Source of the DNA: Sweltsa coloradensis
Taxonomy: Eukaryota; Arthropoda; Insecta; Plecoptera; Chloroperlidae
DNA length: 64,000 bases
NCBI GenBank assembly: GCA_024449915.1
Contig: JAMZAV010001459.1
Span: 86,444 to 150,443, forward strand
Direction of reading: 5' to 3'
Under the pieces are notes generated by a model, which worked only from the letters and a program-made list of their open reading frames with translations, was not told where the DNA came from and searched no databases. Position numbers and translations under genes: made by a program. This document shows, one piece after another, positions 21,593-32,019 of this stretch (its first letter is position 1; every line of letters begins with the position of its first letter).

Positions 21593-21963
21593 CCCCCGTC
21601 TGGGCCCGGGGTAGATTTGGCCCAGAGCATGGCTCTGTTAATCGTAAAAGGCGATTCAAGAGAAAAGGTTCACCTCGCAAACATCAGCTAGCTACTCTCC
21701 GAAACTAGAGGCGAGCTCTGGCAATCATCGTCGAGGACCTTGCCCCCTTCCCTTGACGACCCCTCGACGACGATGACGACAATGACACCACGATCGATGA
21801 CGAAGACAATGACGACCGCGACGTAACCCCCTTTGGGCCTTTCCTCACCTTGCCCGTGGCTGGTTCTGACCAGCATGGACTCCTCCTCCCCCGCCCCCCT
21901 AGGCTAGAGTGGTGCATTATGACCTAACGGTTGACGCGTCCTTATTCCAAATAAACAAAAAAA
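21593..21963 (+). mobile_element. Family A retroposon, full length
   Basis: It is joined directly to the preceding D unit. It is complete with a body variant (CCTTTGGGCCTTTCC insert) and ends in AATAAACAAAAAAA. Confidence 0.8.
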
Positions 21964-22112
21964 CTAGCATTTTCATTTTATTTTGTTATATATACACTTA
22001 GAAAACAATTAAACATCACACACAATTAACTCATCTCATCAACTTTCAATAACACAGGCGGCGCAATATGACCTAACCGGTTGAAGCGCCCTAGTTTCTC
22101 ACGTCGTCGTCA
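21964..22112 (+). mobile_element. LINE-B 3' tail
   Basis: AACACAGGCGGCGCAATATG, CCTAACCGGTTGAAGCGCCC, TCACGTCGTCGTC. Both hairpin stems are perfect. Confidence 0.85.
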
Positions 22113-22234
22113 TCGGTTTCTAATAGAAGTTTAACCATTCGTTTTTACATTCATAGTAACATTGAAATTATTTGTAAATGTAAATACGTCTGTTATGTAA
22201 AGGCAGTTTCAAGAATCACTTCGATATTACAATA

Positions 22235-22390
22235 TTTACATAGACATCTTATTATCCTCCCACGGCGATATGACGATTCTAGTAAATGATTTGTGTACAC
22301 AGTTTGTACACACATTTAGTGTATTTATTTACGAATACTTAGGAAAACATACAAAATGAAAACGTACTTTAAAGTTATTTCATAACACCG
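22235..22390 (+). repeat. Left copy of a 145-bp dispersed duplication
   Basis: ATCCTCCCAC, GACGATTCTAGTAA, TACACACATT and AACATACAAAATGAAAACG recur in the same order at 23150-23292. Confidence 0.7.
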
Positions 22391-22424
22391 CTAAAACATT
22401 ACTTGTAAGAACATTTTGGCTGCC

Positions 22425-22609
22425 ATTTCCATTCAAATAAATAATTTTCGTTTTGCTATAACTGCCATCATTTTCTTTTCTCATATAAACACTTAGAAAA
22501 CAATGTAATTATCATACACACCATTAACTCATTTCATTAACTTTCAATACCACAGGCGGCGCAATATGACCTAACCGATTGAAGCGCCCTAGTGTCTTAC
22601 GTCGTCGTT
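22425..22609 (+). mobile_element. LINE-B 3' tail
   Basis: TTTTGCTATAACTGCCATC, CACAGGCGGCGCAATATGACC, GATTGAAGCGCCC and TACGTCGTCGT. Confidence 0.8.
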
Positions 22610-22627
22610 TTTTATGTTCATCCCACG

Positions 22628-23148
22628 CAGGGGCGTAGCAACCATGGTGCATCAAGGGGCCCCCTGAGGCCTCAGAATAACAATGTATCCAGTAATAAGG
22701 AAATTAATTAAAAATAAAACTAAATATCCACTATATGTAGGGTGTCCTAAATGTGTTTGAAAATATTAGAAAAAATAATTTTAAAATATAAAATGTCTTT
22801 ATTTACATTGGAAATTAATTTGTCGATATGACAAAGATAGCACTTAATTGTTGTTGTTTGCATTGTATGCATCGTTATAAACATAGGGTCATTGGGTAAC
22901 CAGACGTCCCAGTTTTAACAAGATCGTCCCGTTTCTGTGTGATCTGTCCCGATGTTACAAAAAAAGTTGTTGGGACGGTTCCTGTCTCAGATCGCTCTAC
23001 AGGCTCTTGAGCAAATAGAGGTCCACAAAAAAATCCGCCTCCGGCGGCTGGGGATTCGCCCCAGACCCCGTGTATCCCACGCTGCTACAGGGGCCCATCA
23101 GAGAACCTTGCGCCCGAGCCTTTGAGTTACTATAGTTATACGCCACTG
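22628..23148. mobile_element. Non-autonomous DNA transposon remnant
   Basis: It begins CAGGGGCGTAGCAAC and ends in the inverse of CAGTGGCGTATAAC. Such CAG-N-GGCGTA termini are common in hAT-like and related non-autonomous elements. The interior holds no transposase frame, and no clear target duplication was found. Confidence 0.5.
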
Positions 23149-23149
23149 C

Positions 23150-23292
23150 ATCGATATCCTCCCACATTTATAAGACGATTCTAGTAATTGAATTGTGTAC
23201 AAAGATAAAGTACACACATTAATGGAATTTATTTATGAATTCTTATTAAAACATACAAAATGAAAACGAACTTTCAAGTAATTTCAAAATAT
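23150..23292 (+). repeat. Right copy of a 145-bp dispersed duplication
   Basis: See 22235-22390. The two copies bracket a B tail and the DNA transposon. Confidence 0.7.
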
Positions 23293-23699
23293 TTCATTAT
23301 ACATTTCGGCTTCCACGTTTGAGTTTACAAAATGTCGCAATTCCCATCGTATATTTATGTTTTTAATCGTAAAAACTTGCCACACAGACAAATTCCGCGT
23401 TCTGACGTTGTTATGCAACCATGTTTACAAGATTGTAGTTGCGCTGTCATTGCCATCATACACGTATACCATGTTCTTCAATTGATACAAGGTGTCATCG
23501 AGTAATTGCTCATTATGAATCGTGTGTGTTATCTCTGACGAGCTTGAGCGTCCAGATGGTCAGGATGTCATTCATAACCAGCCTGATAACAGATAAGTCA
23601 GTGATAAGTTCATTCATTATTGACTGATGGTGCGGCTTACGTCAATAACGTAGTAAGTGTGACAAGTCGTGATGGCTTCGTTCTGTAAGTTGACTAATC
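23293..23699. other. No recognisable feature
   Basis: Mixed DNA. A 62-codon open frame at 23439-23627 has no recognisable domain. Confidence 0.35.
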
Positions 23700-23848
23700 A
23701 GATGACAACGATCATTCACGACGACCATGACAACACGAACGATGACAACCATGACGTGAGAACCCCCCCTTTCGTCACCCTACCCGTGGCAGGTTTTGAC
23801 CATTTTGACCATAACCCGTAAGCCCTTAATCCAATTAAACTAAAACTA
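23700..23848 (+). repeat. Family A, diverged 5'-truncated copy
   Basis: (GAC/GAT)-rich body, GACGTGAGAACC, CCCGTGGCAGGTTTTGACC and a collapsed tail that keeps only CCCTTAATCCAATTAAAC. Confidence 0.6.
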
Positions 23849-24010
23849 TCTAACTTTTAACAAAATGTAATTCACATCGTACACATTTTTTTAATAATTT
23901 GTTTTGCTATTACTATCATCATCATTATCATTATCATCATCGTATTTTGTTTTATATACATATACAGACCAACATAAAACAGACCAAAAATTAGAGAGTT
24001 TTAAATTGGT

Positions 24011-24082
24011 GGCTGCATAGCTCAGTTGGTAAGAGCATAGCCCGGTAAGCTAAGGTCCCGCGTTCAAACCTCGGTGTAGTCA
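24011..24082 (+). tRNA. tRNA-like gene or pseudogene, Pol III-terminated
   Basis: A 72-base cloverleaf is possible. The acceptor GGCTGCA pairs with TGTAGTC (two G-U pairs); the D arm is GCTC/GAGC; the T arm is CCGCG/CTCGG (one mismatch) with the loop TTCAAAC. The best anticodon arm (TAGC/GCTA) gives a GGT anticodon (Thr-like). It has C instead of U at position 33 and a mismatched top pair, which argues for a pseudogene or SINE head. Box A (TAGCTCAGTTGG) and box B (GTTCAAACC) are good, and T13 follows as a terminator. Confidence 0.5.
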
Positions 24083-24133
24083 CTTTTTTTTTTTTCTGTC
24101 TAAAAAAATAACATATATATACATATATATATA

Positions 24134-25098
24134 TGACATAATGAAATTCTTTCGAGTTTCCGAGTTGAATAAGTTTTAATACCAACGTTTCGAACAGTTC
24201 TCCCTGCTCATTCTCAAGGTAACGACATACAAATTAAAAAACATTGAGTAAACAAACAAGACAATAACAAATAATATAAAAGACAAAACAAGTCACTGCA
24301 ACTGCTCAGCATTACATTTAAGATCTTTGCGATGACCTTAACAGGCGTTTGGTAGGTGGAGCTTCAGGTGGCTTCTTTCTTCTCCTATCCACTCTAGCTG
24401 GAGGAACTACATTTTCCGTGGCAACTGGGGGTACTATCGGCACCACATGGCTATCACGTAGCGCCAGTTTCCAGGTGGGTGCTAGTCTTTTCGCATCATC
24501 TCGTATGTTTAAGTTATGCGGTCGTTTTCTCCATTTCGACGGCTTCTCTAACAATACGAGATACTTCATGGTCCACTCTGGCAACAGTCTTTGCGTTCGC
24601 GAAATCTATCCAGTGCTCCTTCTCAAAATAGTGCTGGAAAAGAGCAGATGTAGTTTGCCTGTTTTTTATTGCCGTTCTATGCTCGTCCAGACGTGCTGAG
24701 ATTTTACGGTTCGTCCTTCCGATATATGTTTTCTCACAACACCCGCAAGGAATTTCGTATATTCCATGAGCTTCATGAGGAATCACATCTAGAGTGGATA
24801 GGAGAAGAAAGAAGCCACCTGAAGCTCCACCTACCTAGAGTGGATAGGAGAAGAAAGAAGCCACCTGAAGCTCCACCTACCAAACGCCTGTTAAGGTCAT
24901 CGCAAAGATCTTAAATGTAATGCTGAGCAGTTGCAGTGACTTGTTTTGTCTTTTATATTATTTGTTATTGTCTTGTTTGTTTACTCAATGTTTTTTAATT
25001 TGTATGTCGTTACCTTGAGAATGAGCAGGGAGAACTGTTCGAAACGTTGGTATTAAAACTTATTCAACTCGGAAACTCGAAAGAATTTCATTATGTCA
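24134..25098 (-). mobile_element. Penelope-like element remnant with 264-bp inverted arms
   Basis: The left arm (24134-24397) and right arm (24835-25098) are equal in length and nearly perfect inverse copies. Each ends in TGACATAATGAAATTC and contains CGTTTCGAACAG and CTTGAGAATGAG. Each arm also carries the last codons of the element's protein, so two partial copies sit head to head, as is typical of Penelope-like elements. The right arm's first 45 bases are tandemly repeated (24790-24834 and 24835-24880). The element lies inside a LINE-B 3' UTR. Confidence 0.75.
24318..24786 (-). pseudogene. GIY-YIG endonuclease C-terminus of a Penelope-like element (frameshifted)
   Basis: The frame at 24786-24514 contains GIYEIPCGCCEKTYIGRTNR, the GIY...YIG core, with the downstream conserved arginine and LDEHR. 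Between them is a C-G-C-C cysteine pair, characteristic of Penelope-like endonucleases, which nick target DNA. A frameshift near 24520 moves the rest (NLNIRDDAKRLAPTWKLA and a basic, proline-rich end) into the frame at 24584-24318. The reverse transcriptase is absent. The terminal RRRKKPPEAPPTKRLLRSSQ segment is repeated on the opposite strand in the right arm. Confidence 0.8.
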
Positions 25099-25125
25099 CA
25101 TTATATCCGAGAAAATCTACGTAAA

Positions 25126-25128
<3 letters not shown>

Positions 25129-25180
<52 letters not shown>
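25129..25180. repeat. (AT)n microsatellite
   Basis: About 25 AT units lie at the right boundary of the inserted block. A shorter AT run lies at the left boundary (24114-24134). Confidence 0.9.
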
Positions 25181-25184
<4 letters not shown>

Positions 25185-25237
25185 TTGGAAAACAATCTAA
25201 TCATCAAACACACCATTACCTCATCTAATCAACTTTC

Positions 25238-25600
25238 TAGAATTGTCCCAGAGCATGGCTCTGCGAATCGTAAAAGGCGATTCAAGAGAAAAAGTCCACC
25301 TCGCAAACATCAGCTATAGTAAGAAGGGTAGTATAACTTATAACTGCCCGAATCTAGAGGCGAGCTCTGGCAATCATCGTCGGGGACCTTGCCACCTTCC
25401 CTTCACGACCCCCCGGCGACGATGACAAAGACAATGACACCACGAACAATGACAAAGACAATGACGACCGCGATGTGAGAACCCCATTTCCTCCCCGTGG
25501 CTGGTTCTAACCAGCATGGGCCCTTCCCCCCCCCCCTAGGTTAGAGTGGTGCATTATGACCCAACGGTTAACGCGTCCTTAATCCAAATAAACCAAAAAC
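25238..25600 (+). repeat. Family A, lacking the first ~20 bases
   Basis: It starts at TAGAATTGTCCCAGAGCATG, directly after a LINE-B 3' UTR, and is otherwise complete to AATAAACCAAAAAC. Confidence 0.8.
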
Positions 25601-25714
25601 ATAATCAACTTTTATTATCACAGGCGGCGCAATATGACCTTACCGGTTGAAGCGCCCTAGTTGCTCACGTCGTCATCTGTCGCTGTGGTTTGAGCGCCCT
25701 AGTATCTCACGTCT
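25601..25714 (+). mobile_element. LINE-B 3' tail plus a second partial tail
   Basis: ATCACAGGCGGCGCAATATG, CCGGTTGAAGCGCCC and TCACGTCGTCATC, followed by a second GGTTTGAGCGCCCTAG and TCTCACGTC. Confidence 0.75.
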
Positions 25715-26224
25715 TGGTGTAAATCAGTGATCCGGTGTCTATATGAAACTCGGTGTACTTATTGTAAAATAAGATGGTCCATGATCATCCGATGGCCTTC
25801 ATTAAATAAATAAATATAGCATGATCACGTGAGAAATATACTGTATTGAACAACACTTATTACAATTAATATCATTATCACGTTTATATTGACGTGATGA
25901 GTCTGTCGCAATTCTCATATCGCGGAATTACAAATATCATTGTTTGTGTAATTATTAAAAAGTACAAATGATTGTTTTGAATTGAGACGCTTTTTATGAG
26001 AGAAACAGACACCAAATGACTTAATCCTGGGATTATTGAGTTGATCCTGGTTAAGCTTAAACGTAGTTTCCATAAACTAAACCTAGTTGGTATCTAGTTA
26101 CGTGTCGGGCTACGAGCACTGTCCCTTGTCCTGCCTGGCCCGTGTAAGCCCCTTCCCTTGACGACCTTTGGACCTTTGGACCTCCCCTTTGGAAAATATA
26201 TAGTTATAAACTAACTAATAAACT
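25715..26224. other. No recognisable feature
   Basis: AT-rich DNA. Near 26160-26205 a short CCTTCCCTTGACGACC word comes from family A. Confidence 0.4.
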
Positions 26225-26290
26225 ACATTATCACAGGAGGCGCAATATGACCTAACGGTTGACGCGCCCTTAAACCTAATAAACATCAAC
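26225..26290 (+). mobile_element. Chimeric LINE-B/family A tail
   Basis: It starts B-like (ATTATCACAGGAGGCGCAATA) and switches to the A loop and end (TGACCTAACGGTTGACGCGCCC, AATAAACATC). Confidence 0.65.
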
Positions 26291-26338
26291 AACAAACATC
26301 AACATCAACATCCTCCCCCTAACCATGGCTGGTTTTGA

Positions 26339-27106
26339 CCCCGTCTGGGCCCGAGGTAGATTTGACCCAGAGCATGGCTCTGGTTATCGTAAAAGGTGAG
26401 GAAAGAGGAAAAGTCCACCTCGCAAACATCAGCTAGTAAGAAGGGGAGTAGTCTATATTACTCCACGAAACTAGAGGCGAGCTCTGGCATTCGCGCACCG
26501 CGACTTGAGAACCTCCCTTTCCTTGACGACCTCCCCGACGACGACGACGACGACCATGACAACACGAAAGATGACAAAGACGACCACGACCACGACGTGA
26601 GAATCCCCCTTTCCTCCCCCTACCCTCCTTCCCATATCCCCTAGGCTAGACACCCGTCTGGGCCCGGGGTAGAATTGGCCCAGAGCATGGCTCTGCTAAT
26701 CGTAAAAGGCGATTCAAGAGAAAAAGTCCACCTCGCAAACATCAGCTAGTAAGAGCGGAGTATCTTACTCCCCAAACTAGAGGCGAGCTCTGGCAATCGT
26801 CGTCGGGGACTTTGCCCCCTTCCCTTGACGACCCCCCGGCGACGATGACAATGACACAACGAACGATGACAAAAGACGATGACGACCGCGACGTGAGAAA
26901 CCCCCCTTCCTCCCCTTAACCCGTGGCTGGTTCTGACCAGCATGGGCTCCTCCTCTTCACCCCCCTTAGGCTAGAGTGGTGCATTATGACCTAACGGTTG
27001 ACGCGTCCTTAATCCAAATAAACCAAAAAAAAAAAAAAAAAACCCTAGGCTAGAGTGGTGCATTATGACCTAAATGGTTGACGCGTCAGTAACCAAAGAA
27101 ATAAAC
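26339..27106 (+). repeat. Family A retroposon split by a nested A copy
   Basis: The head and body lie at 26339-26650. The tail resumes at 27043-27106. CCCTAGGCTAGA is duplicated at both junctions. Confidence 0.8.
26651..27042 (+). mobile_element. Full-length family A retroposon with A19 tail and 12-bp TSD
   Basis: One of the best preserved copies. It ends in CCAAATAAACC plus 19 A. The TSD is CCCTAGGCTAGA (26639-26650 and 27043-27054). Confidence 0.9.
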
Positions 27107-27489
27107 AATCTACGAAAATGGTATTTGTCACAAACGTCATTTTCATAAAAATATATATTGAGTCAAATCTTGTTTGTTATTGTTGTTTACTTTTAGCGAG
27201 CAACGAACAAATTAAAATTACGCGAAAAGCAACAAACTACAAAACCAATCTGCAGTTACTTTACGTGGCAAAAAAAGAAAACCCCGAAAGCTTCAGCTTT
27301 TACGCACAGTGTTCAGGGTTTTACCTGGGAAACTATTACGAAAAAGTCGTTCTGTCCGGAATCTTAAGGCCACTGTAGGTGTCTTGCTTTATCCGGGGGT
27401 TTTTTATTTTTAATCGATACCGGGGCATTTAAGACGCGCCCCCTTTCCATTGGTTTTTGTTTTCAAAGCAAACGAAACTTTGAGACAAT
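27107..27489. other. No recognisable feature
   Basis: An 86-codon open frame (27118-27378, +) starts here, but it has no recognised domain and no gene context. Base quality worsens from about 27380. Confidence 0.3.
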
Positions 27490-27602
27490 TAATTGATAAA
27501 TTTTAACCCTCAAACACCCCCTTAACCATTTCTACCTTCAATATCACAGGTGGGAAATATGCCCTATCGGTTGGGGGCCCCCTAGTTTTTTTACGCGTTG
27601 TT
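27490..27602 (+). mobile_element. Distorted LINE-B 3' tail
   Basis: ATATCACAGGTGGGAAATAT, CTATCGGTTGGGGGCCCCC, TAGTTTTTTTACGCGTTG. The pattern is recognisable despite base errors. Confidence 0.6.
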
Positions 27603-27775
27603 AAATGACTTTAAAGCGCAAATTTAAAAATTTTAAAAAGGGCCCCTTGTTTTCCATCTTTGTCTTTGAAATTTAAAACAATCAATTTACATAATAATGA
27701 ATATTAAAAAACGATTAAATTTGGCTGCCCGATTAGTTTTTGTTGAAATGCTTGCTGAGAAAAGAAAGTTGCCCC

Positions 27776-27955
27776 CAACCCGGTTTGGGCCCGGGGTAAA
27801 ATTTGGCCCAGAGCAGGCTTGCTAATCGAAAAAGGGCGTTTTCAAGAGAAAAAGTCCACCTCGCAAACACAGAAAGAGCGGGTTATATTACATCCCAAAA
27901 ATAGAGGCGAGTTTCGGGCAACGTCGTCGGGAACCCCTCCCGTTTCCTTGTTTTT
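27776..27955 (+). repeat. Family A, 3'-truncated and distorted
   Basis: TTGGGCCCGGGGTAAAATTT, AGTCCACCTCGCAAACA and ATAGAGGCGAG are followed directly by LINE-B coding sequence. Confidence 0.65.
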
Positions 27956-27989
27956 AATTTTTTTTTTTTAAATTTTGTGGTTTTTGGGG

Positions 27990-28735
27990 ACAATTTTTCC
28001 CGATTTTGGGCGTGTGCCATCTTTTTCCACTTTAAAACCCCAAAAAAGATAAGTCGATGCCGACTTTTATCCCCCCATTTCTTGACAAGTTGTTTTTGAA
28101 AATTTGTTCGAAAAATGATCAACAAACGACTAATTGGATGCTGGAGACACGCGGTTTTTTGGCGAACGTCCAATGTGGTTTTCGTCAACGTTTTGCCCCA
28201 TCGCCCACTTGGGTTTCGATTAGAGACGTTTTTTCAAGAAGGGTTTTTTGCAAAACAACATGTTGTTGGTGTGTTTTTTGTTTTGAAAAAGCAACGATAC
28301 AACATGGAGGTATAATATACTTCAACAGATTCACGAGGGGGGTTTTAGAGGGCACCCCAAAATTTTTTAGAAAACTTTTTAAAAGATAGAATTTTCAAAG
28401 GCGTGTTAAAAAGTTTTGTCAGACCGTTCTCACAAAAACAGGTGTCCCAAAGGTGGGTTTGTGGGTATCACTGTTTGCTTTTGGGAAATAAACATGTAGT
28501 GGTTTGTACCCCCAAAGAGCCAAATGTCATGCCATTTGTAGTGCCCTGGGAATTTTCTAAGATCGGTAAATTTTATCAACAGCTAAAGACACGGCAAATG
28601 ATTGAAAATATAGCGAATGGGCTCGAAAGGGGGGGGGACACGATTCTCTCCCAAAAAAAAATCAGTGCATTCACTTTTGCCGTTTCAAGGAACCAAAAAA
28701 ATGCCCACAACATCTTTTAAAAAGTAGAATTTCTA
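27990..28735 (+). pseudogene. LINE-B reverse transcriptase domain (broken)
   Basis: Fragments in different frames reconstruct the order of a non-LTR reverse transcriptase by comparison with 52270-53100: a KDKS block, the finger region ending ANVQCGFRQ, and the motif A region around 28265-28310 (weakly preserved here). A GVPKVGL-like motif B remnant lies near 28445 and MPFV before the expected DD motif near 28540. Catalytic residues cannot be confirmed because of frameshifts. The enzyme would copy LINE RNA at a nicked chromosomal target. The copy is not functional. Confidence 0.7.
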
Positions 28736-29394
28736 TTCAAAACAAATGTCCGTTTTTCTCGGCAGGGTTTTTGACAAAAAGCTAAATTGGAAAGACCACG
28801 TTTTTTTAGTACGAAAAAAAATGCATGTTGAAAATCAACCCATTGAAAGTTTCAGAATACATCGTGGGGTGAGATAGGATTGCATGTGAGAATTTCGGAT
28901 CTCTAGTTTTCTCCCAAAATGGGCTATGGAGTTTCGTATACTTTCAGCAAGAACACAACCTTAAAAATTTTAGGGCATGTCCACCATTGTGGTCTTCGTA
29001 TTGTCTTGGGGGATTTGAACAACCGGTAGTCAGCTTGTATGCCGGTAGGGTTTTCCTCCTTGGCAGAACGGGAAACCTCTGATGGGTAGTATGTAAGAAA
29101 AATTTAAAACTATGCCAACCATCCCAAATCGGAAATGTTTTTAAAAAGACATATGTCAGACACTTTGATAACAAACCCCAAAGGAAAACTCTTCCCAAAG
29201 GGGTTAAAAGTAAACTTTTGTTTAATCTTATAGAATTTCTCTGCCAAAAGTTTTTTAAATTTTTTATTTAGCAAAAACCCCCCCCGGGTTTAAACCCGAG
29301 CCCCATATTTTATTTGACCTTTGTCGTTTTGATAAAAACTCTACTTGGATGGTATTCAAAATTAATTTAGAGAGATTGCCGAACATCAAAAAGG

Positions 29395-30090
29395 GTTTTC
29401 TTTGGTATTTACAGATGGGCCCCCCAATTTAAAAAAGGTTTGGAGGTTTTTTTTTGCTCCCCCCTTAACTGAACGTTCAGGCTAAGCGACGTGTGTTCAG
29501 TTTTTACGCAGATTATGCCATCCGTGAAGCTCTTAAATAATCTACGTGCGTTTTGGGGGAATACCTTTGTGTTCAGATAGTTTAAGTTCACTTTAAGCTA
29601 TAGAACTCAGTATTCAAGTCATCATTTTGGTACAAGACATCCAATTCTATTTTGAAAAAATAACCTCAAAGGGTTTTATAAAAGAGTTTTGTGGAACCCG
29701 GACACGTGGGCATAGAGGGAAATGAACACGCTGATAGGGCCCCGCTAAGGAAATTCCCCGCGTGCGACGTTGATTCAATCTAGTTCCCGTTTTGATGTCA
29801 AGAGGGATTCAAGCAAAGATTTTTGGATTTGCGAAAAACATCTTTGGGGTTTTTTTGCAAAAAACAAATTGCGTAGTTGGATGCCCAATTTATAACAAAA
29901 TTGTCCCCCACGTTCGACTCTCCTGAGAAAAAAGGTGGATTTTCTAGACTTCGTTAGGGCACACACCCTAAACAATGGATATCTTTAACCAGAGAAAAGG
30001 GTTTTTCCCTATGGAACATGTGAGTACTTTAAACCCTACCCTATGCTAGCTGAATGTACCCAAATTTAGCCTTGCGCAGCAATTTGATTC
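29395..30090 (+). pseudogene. LINE-B RNase H and cysteine-rich end (broken)
   Basis: FTDG at about 29405 corresponds to the first catalytic aspartate block (TDGSK in the other copy). PGHVGIEGNEHADRA at about 29697-29745 is the last catalytic block. The downstream basic region and cysteine motif are shared with 10172-10632. Confidence 0.75.
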
Positions 30091-30390
30091 TCCCAATATT
30101 TGAAGAATTTATCATATGATAACGGCGACAAACTTTCCCAAATTTCTCATCCAAGTAATCTATTTAACAAATTTTTAATTTAAATTCATCAATTTCTTTT
30201 TTTTTTTTTTTATTTTAAAACAAACTTTTTTTTTTGCTATTCTTTTTTCATCTTCAAAATTTTGTTATTTAACAGGAAAAAAATCTAATCACAAACAACC
30301 TGCTTAACTCTTCTAATTTCTTTCATTCACAGGCGGGGCAAAATGACCTAACCCGGTTTTAAGCGCCTAGTTTTTACGTCGTCGTGTTTG

Positions 30391-30580
30391 AAACCTTCCC
30401 AACGACGAGACAAGACAATGACAAAGGAACGAGACGACCGGACGTGAGAAAAAAACCCCCCTTCCCCCCCTTTTTCCGTGGCTGGTTTGACCAAAAAAGG
30501 GGCCCCCCCTCCCCGTATCCCCTAGGTAGAGTGGGCATTATGCCTAACGGTTGATGCGTCCTTTTAAACAAAAAAAAAAA
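30391..30580 (+). repeat. Family A, 5'-truncated and distorted
   Basis: GACGTGAGAAAAAAACCCCC, CCGTGGCTGGTTTGACC, CCCTAGGTAGAGTGGGCATT and an A10 end. Confidence 0.65.
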
Positions 30581-31299
30581 GATGCGATAAATTTTTTTCT
30601 GGATTGTTTTATAGGGGTTTTAGCTTGTGCCTGGGAATTCACAAACGAAAAAATTTAGAAGTTTTTGCAAAAGGGAATTTAGAAATCTTTTGGGTAAAAA
30701 AACCTGTAAACATGACACCCATCTTGAAAAATATTTTTTTTGGGCTTAAAATAGCCCCTATTACTTTAAACGCAAAAGACCTTTCAAGATGACTTTTAAC
30801 GTCCGGACGTAGATCAAACGGGGGATACCCCTATACTATGGGATTTGATATCTTTGGGGAGTGGGGATGAGGCGCACGGGGAGCGTCACAAGATCAGGTG
30901 ATGCACTCTTACCTGTTCACGCTTTTACTGGTTCTTATCAGCAACCCCGGGGTTTTCCCCAGACTGACGCACGTGGCCCAAATCCTGACGTAGTTTCCCG
31001 GAAACATTTCAGCTCCGCAGTCCTGAAAAACAAAAAAGATAGCCGGCTCGTGATATTTTCAGGGGGTTACTTTGGGGGCTGAGGCAATCTTTTACATGCT
31101 TTGGTAATTTTTGAGTTTTCCCCCCCAAATATTTTGCACAACCGAAACCCTTTTGGGGCTAAAGTACCTGGAATAACACTGCGACTGGGTTGGTTTTTAG
31201 TTTATAAAACCCACACTTTTTTTTAGAAATTTTCTAAACACAAGTTTTTTCTATCACATAGGGTATTTAAAAATTAATAAAATATTAATAGTTTGTATT
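30581..31299. other. Low-quality stretch, no gene seen
   Basis: Open frames of 62 and 73 codons have no recognisable domain. A run of GC-rich sequence lies at 30860-31000, with nothing further supportable. Confidence 0.3.
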
Positions 31300-31510
31300 T
31301 ATATAAAAACTTTAATTCAAATAAAAATCATTTTATTTTGTAAGTTGTTCAAAAAAAATTTTTTCTGCTTATCATCGCGAATGTTTTTTTTTTCTTTCCC
31401 AAACAAAATAAGTTTACATCAAACACAAACCATTTCATTAATTCAAAAAATCCAATGGCGCAAAGACCCAAAACCCGGTTGAAGCGCCCTAGTTTCTCAC
31501 GTCGTCGTCA
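31300..31510 (+). mobile_element. LINE-B 3' tail
   Basis: ATTAATTCAAAAAATCCAATGG is a distorted CACAGG region; GGTTGAAGCGCCCTAG and CTCACGTCGTCGTC are intact. Confidence 0.75.
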
Positions 31511-31692
31511 GATGTCGTAAAAAACTTCAACGTCAACGAAAAAATCTCTAAAAATTGATGATTAAAAATAAATATAATAACTAATAAATATATGAAAATC
31601 CTCAATTATAGCGGTTGATTTTGGCTAATTTTAGTCAACTGTGATAGTTTTTCTTTGTGACACCCAATGGTTTGACAATATCCATATCAACA

Positions 31693-31881
31693 TTTTTAAT
31701 TCACAAAATTACTTTGTTTTGCTATACTATCATCATCATTTCATTGTTATATTAAATACACTTAGAAAACAATCTAATCATCAAATACACCATTAACTCA
31801 TCTAATCAACTTTCAATTTCACCGGCGGCGCAATATTACCTTACCGGTTGAAGCGCCCTAGTTTCTCACGTCGTCGTCGTC
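31693..31881 (+). mobile_element. LINE-B 3' tail with five GTC/GTCG repeats
   Basis: TTTTGCTATACTATCATC, AAACAATCTAATCATC, CACCGGCGGCGCAATATTACC, GGTTGAAGCGCCCTAG and CACGTCGTCGTCGTCG. Confidence 0.85.
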
Positions 31882-32019
31882 GTGTTTATGGTATGAAGTA
31901 TTCCTTTAACACATCGTTGCAGTCAGTCCTTTTCAATTGACAATGAAAACTGGTGTTCGGATTCAAATAGACAATTTTTCTTTTCTGTCTTCATCTTCAT
32001 CATTTTATCTATAAGACAA

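Larger units (their letters stand above)
23850..25236 (+). mobile_element. LINE-B 3' UTR interrupted by a 1.2-kb insertion
   Basis: The left part (23850-23962) has CTTTTAACAAAATGTAATTC and TTTTGCTATTACTATCATC. The right part (25180-25236) resumes with ATACACTTGGAAAACAATC and AATCATCAAACACACC. The tRNA-like gene and the Penelope-like element lie between. The terminal hairpin is missing because a family A copy follows directly. Confidence 0.7.
27956..30385 (+). mobile_element. LINE-B copy (RT + RNase H + 3' UTR), degraded
   Basis: It is colinear with 52270-54958 over its whole length. It is 5'-truncated before the reverse transcriptase and ends in a distorted B tail (AGGCGGGGCAAAATGACC, CGTCGTCG). 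Homopolymer errors add many apparent frameshifts. Confidence 0.8.
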
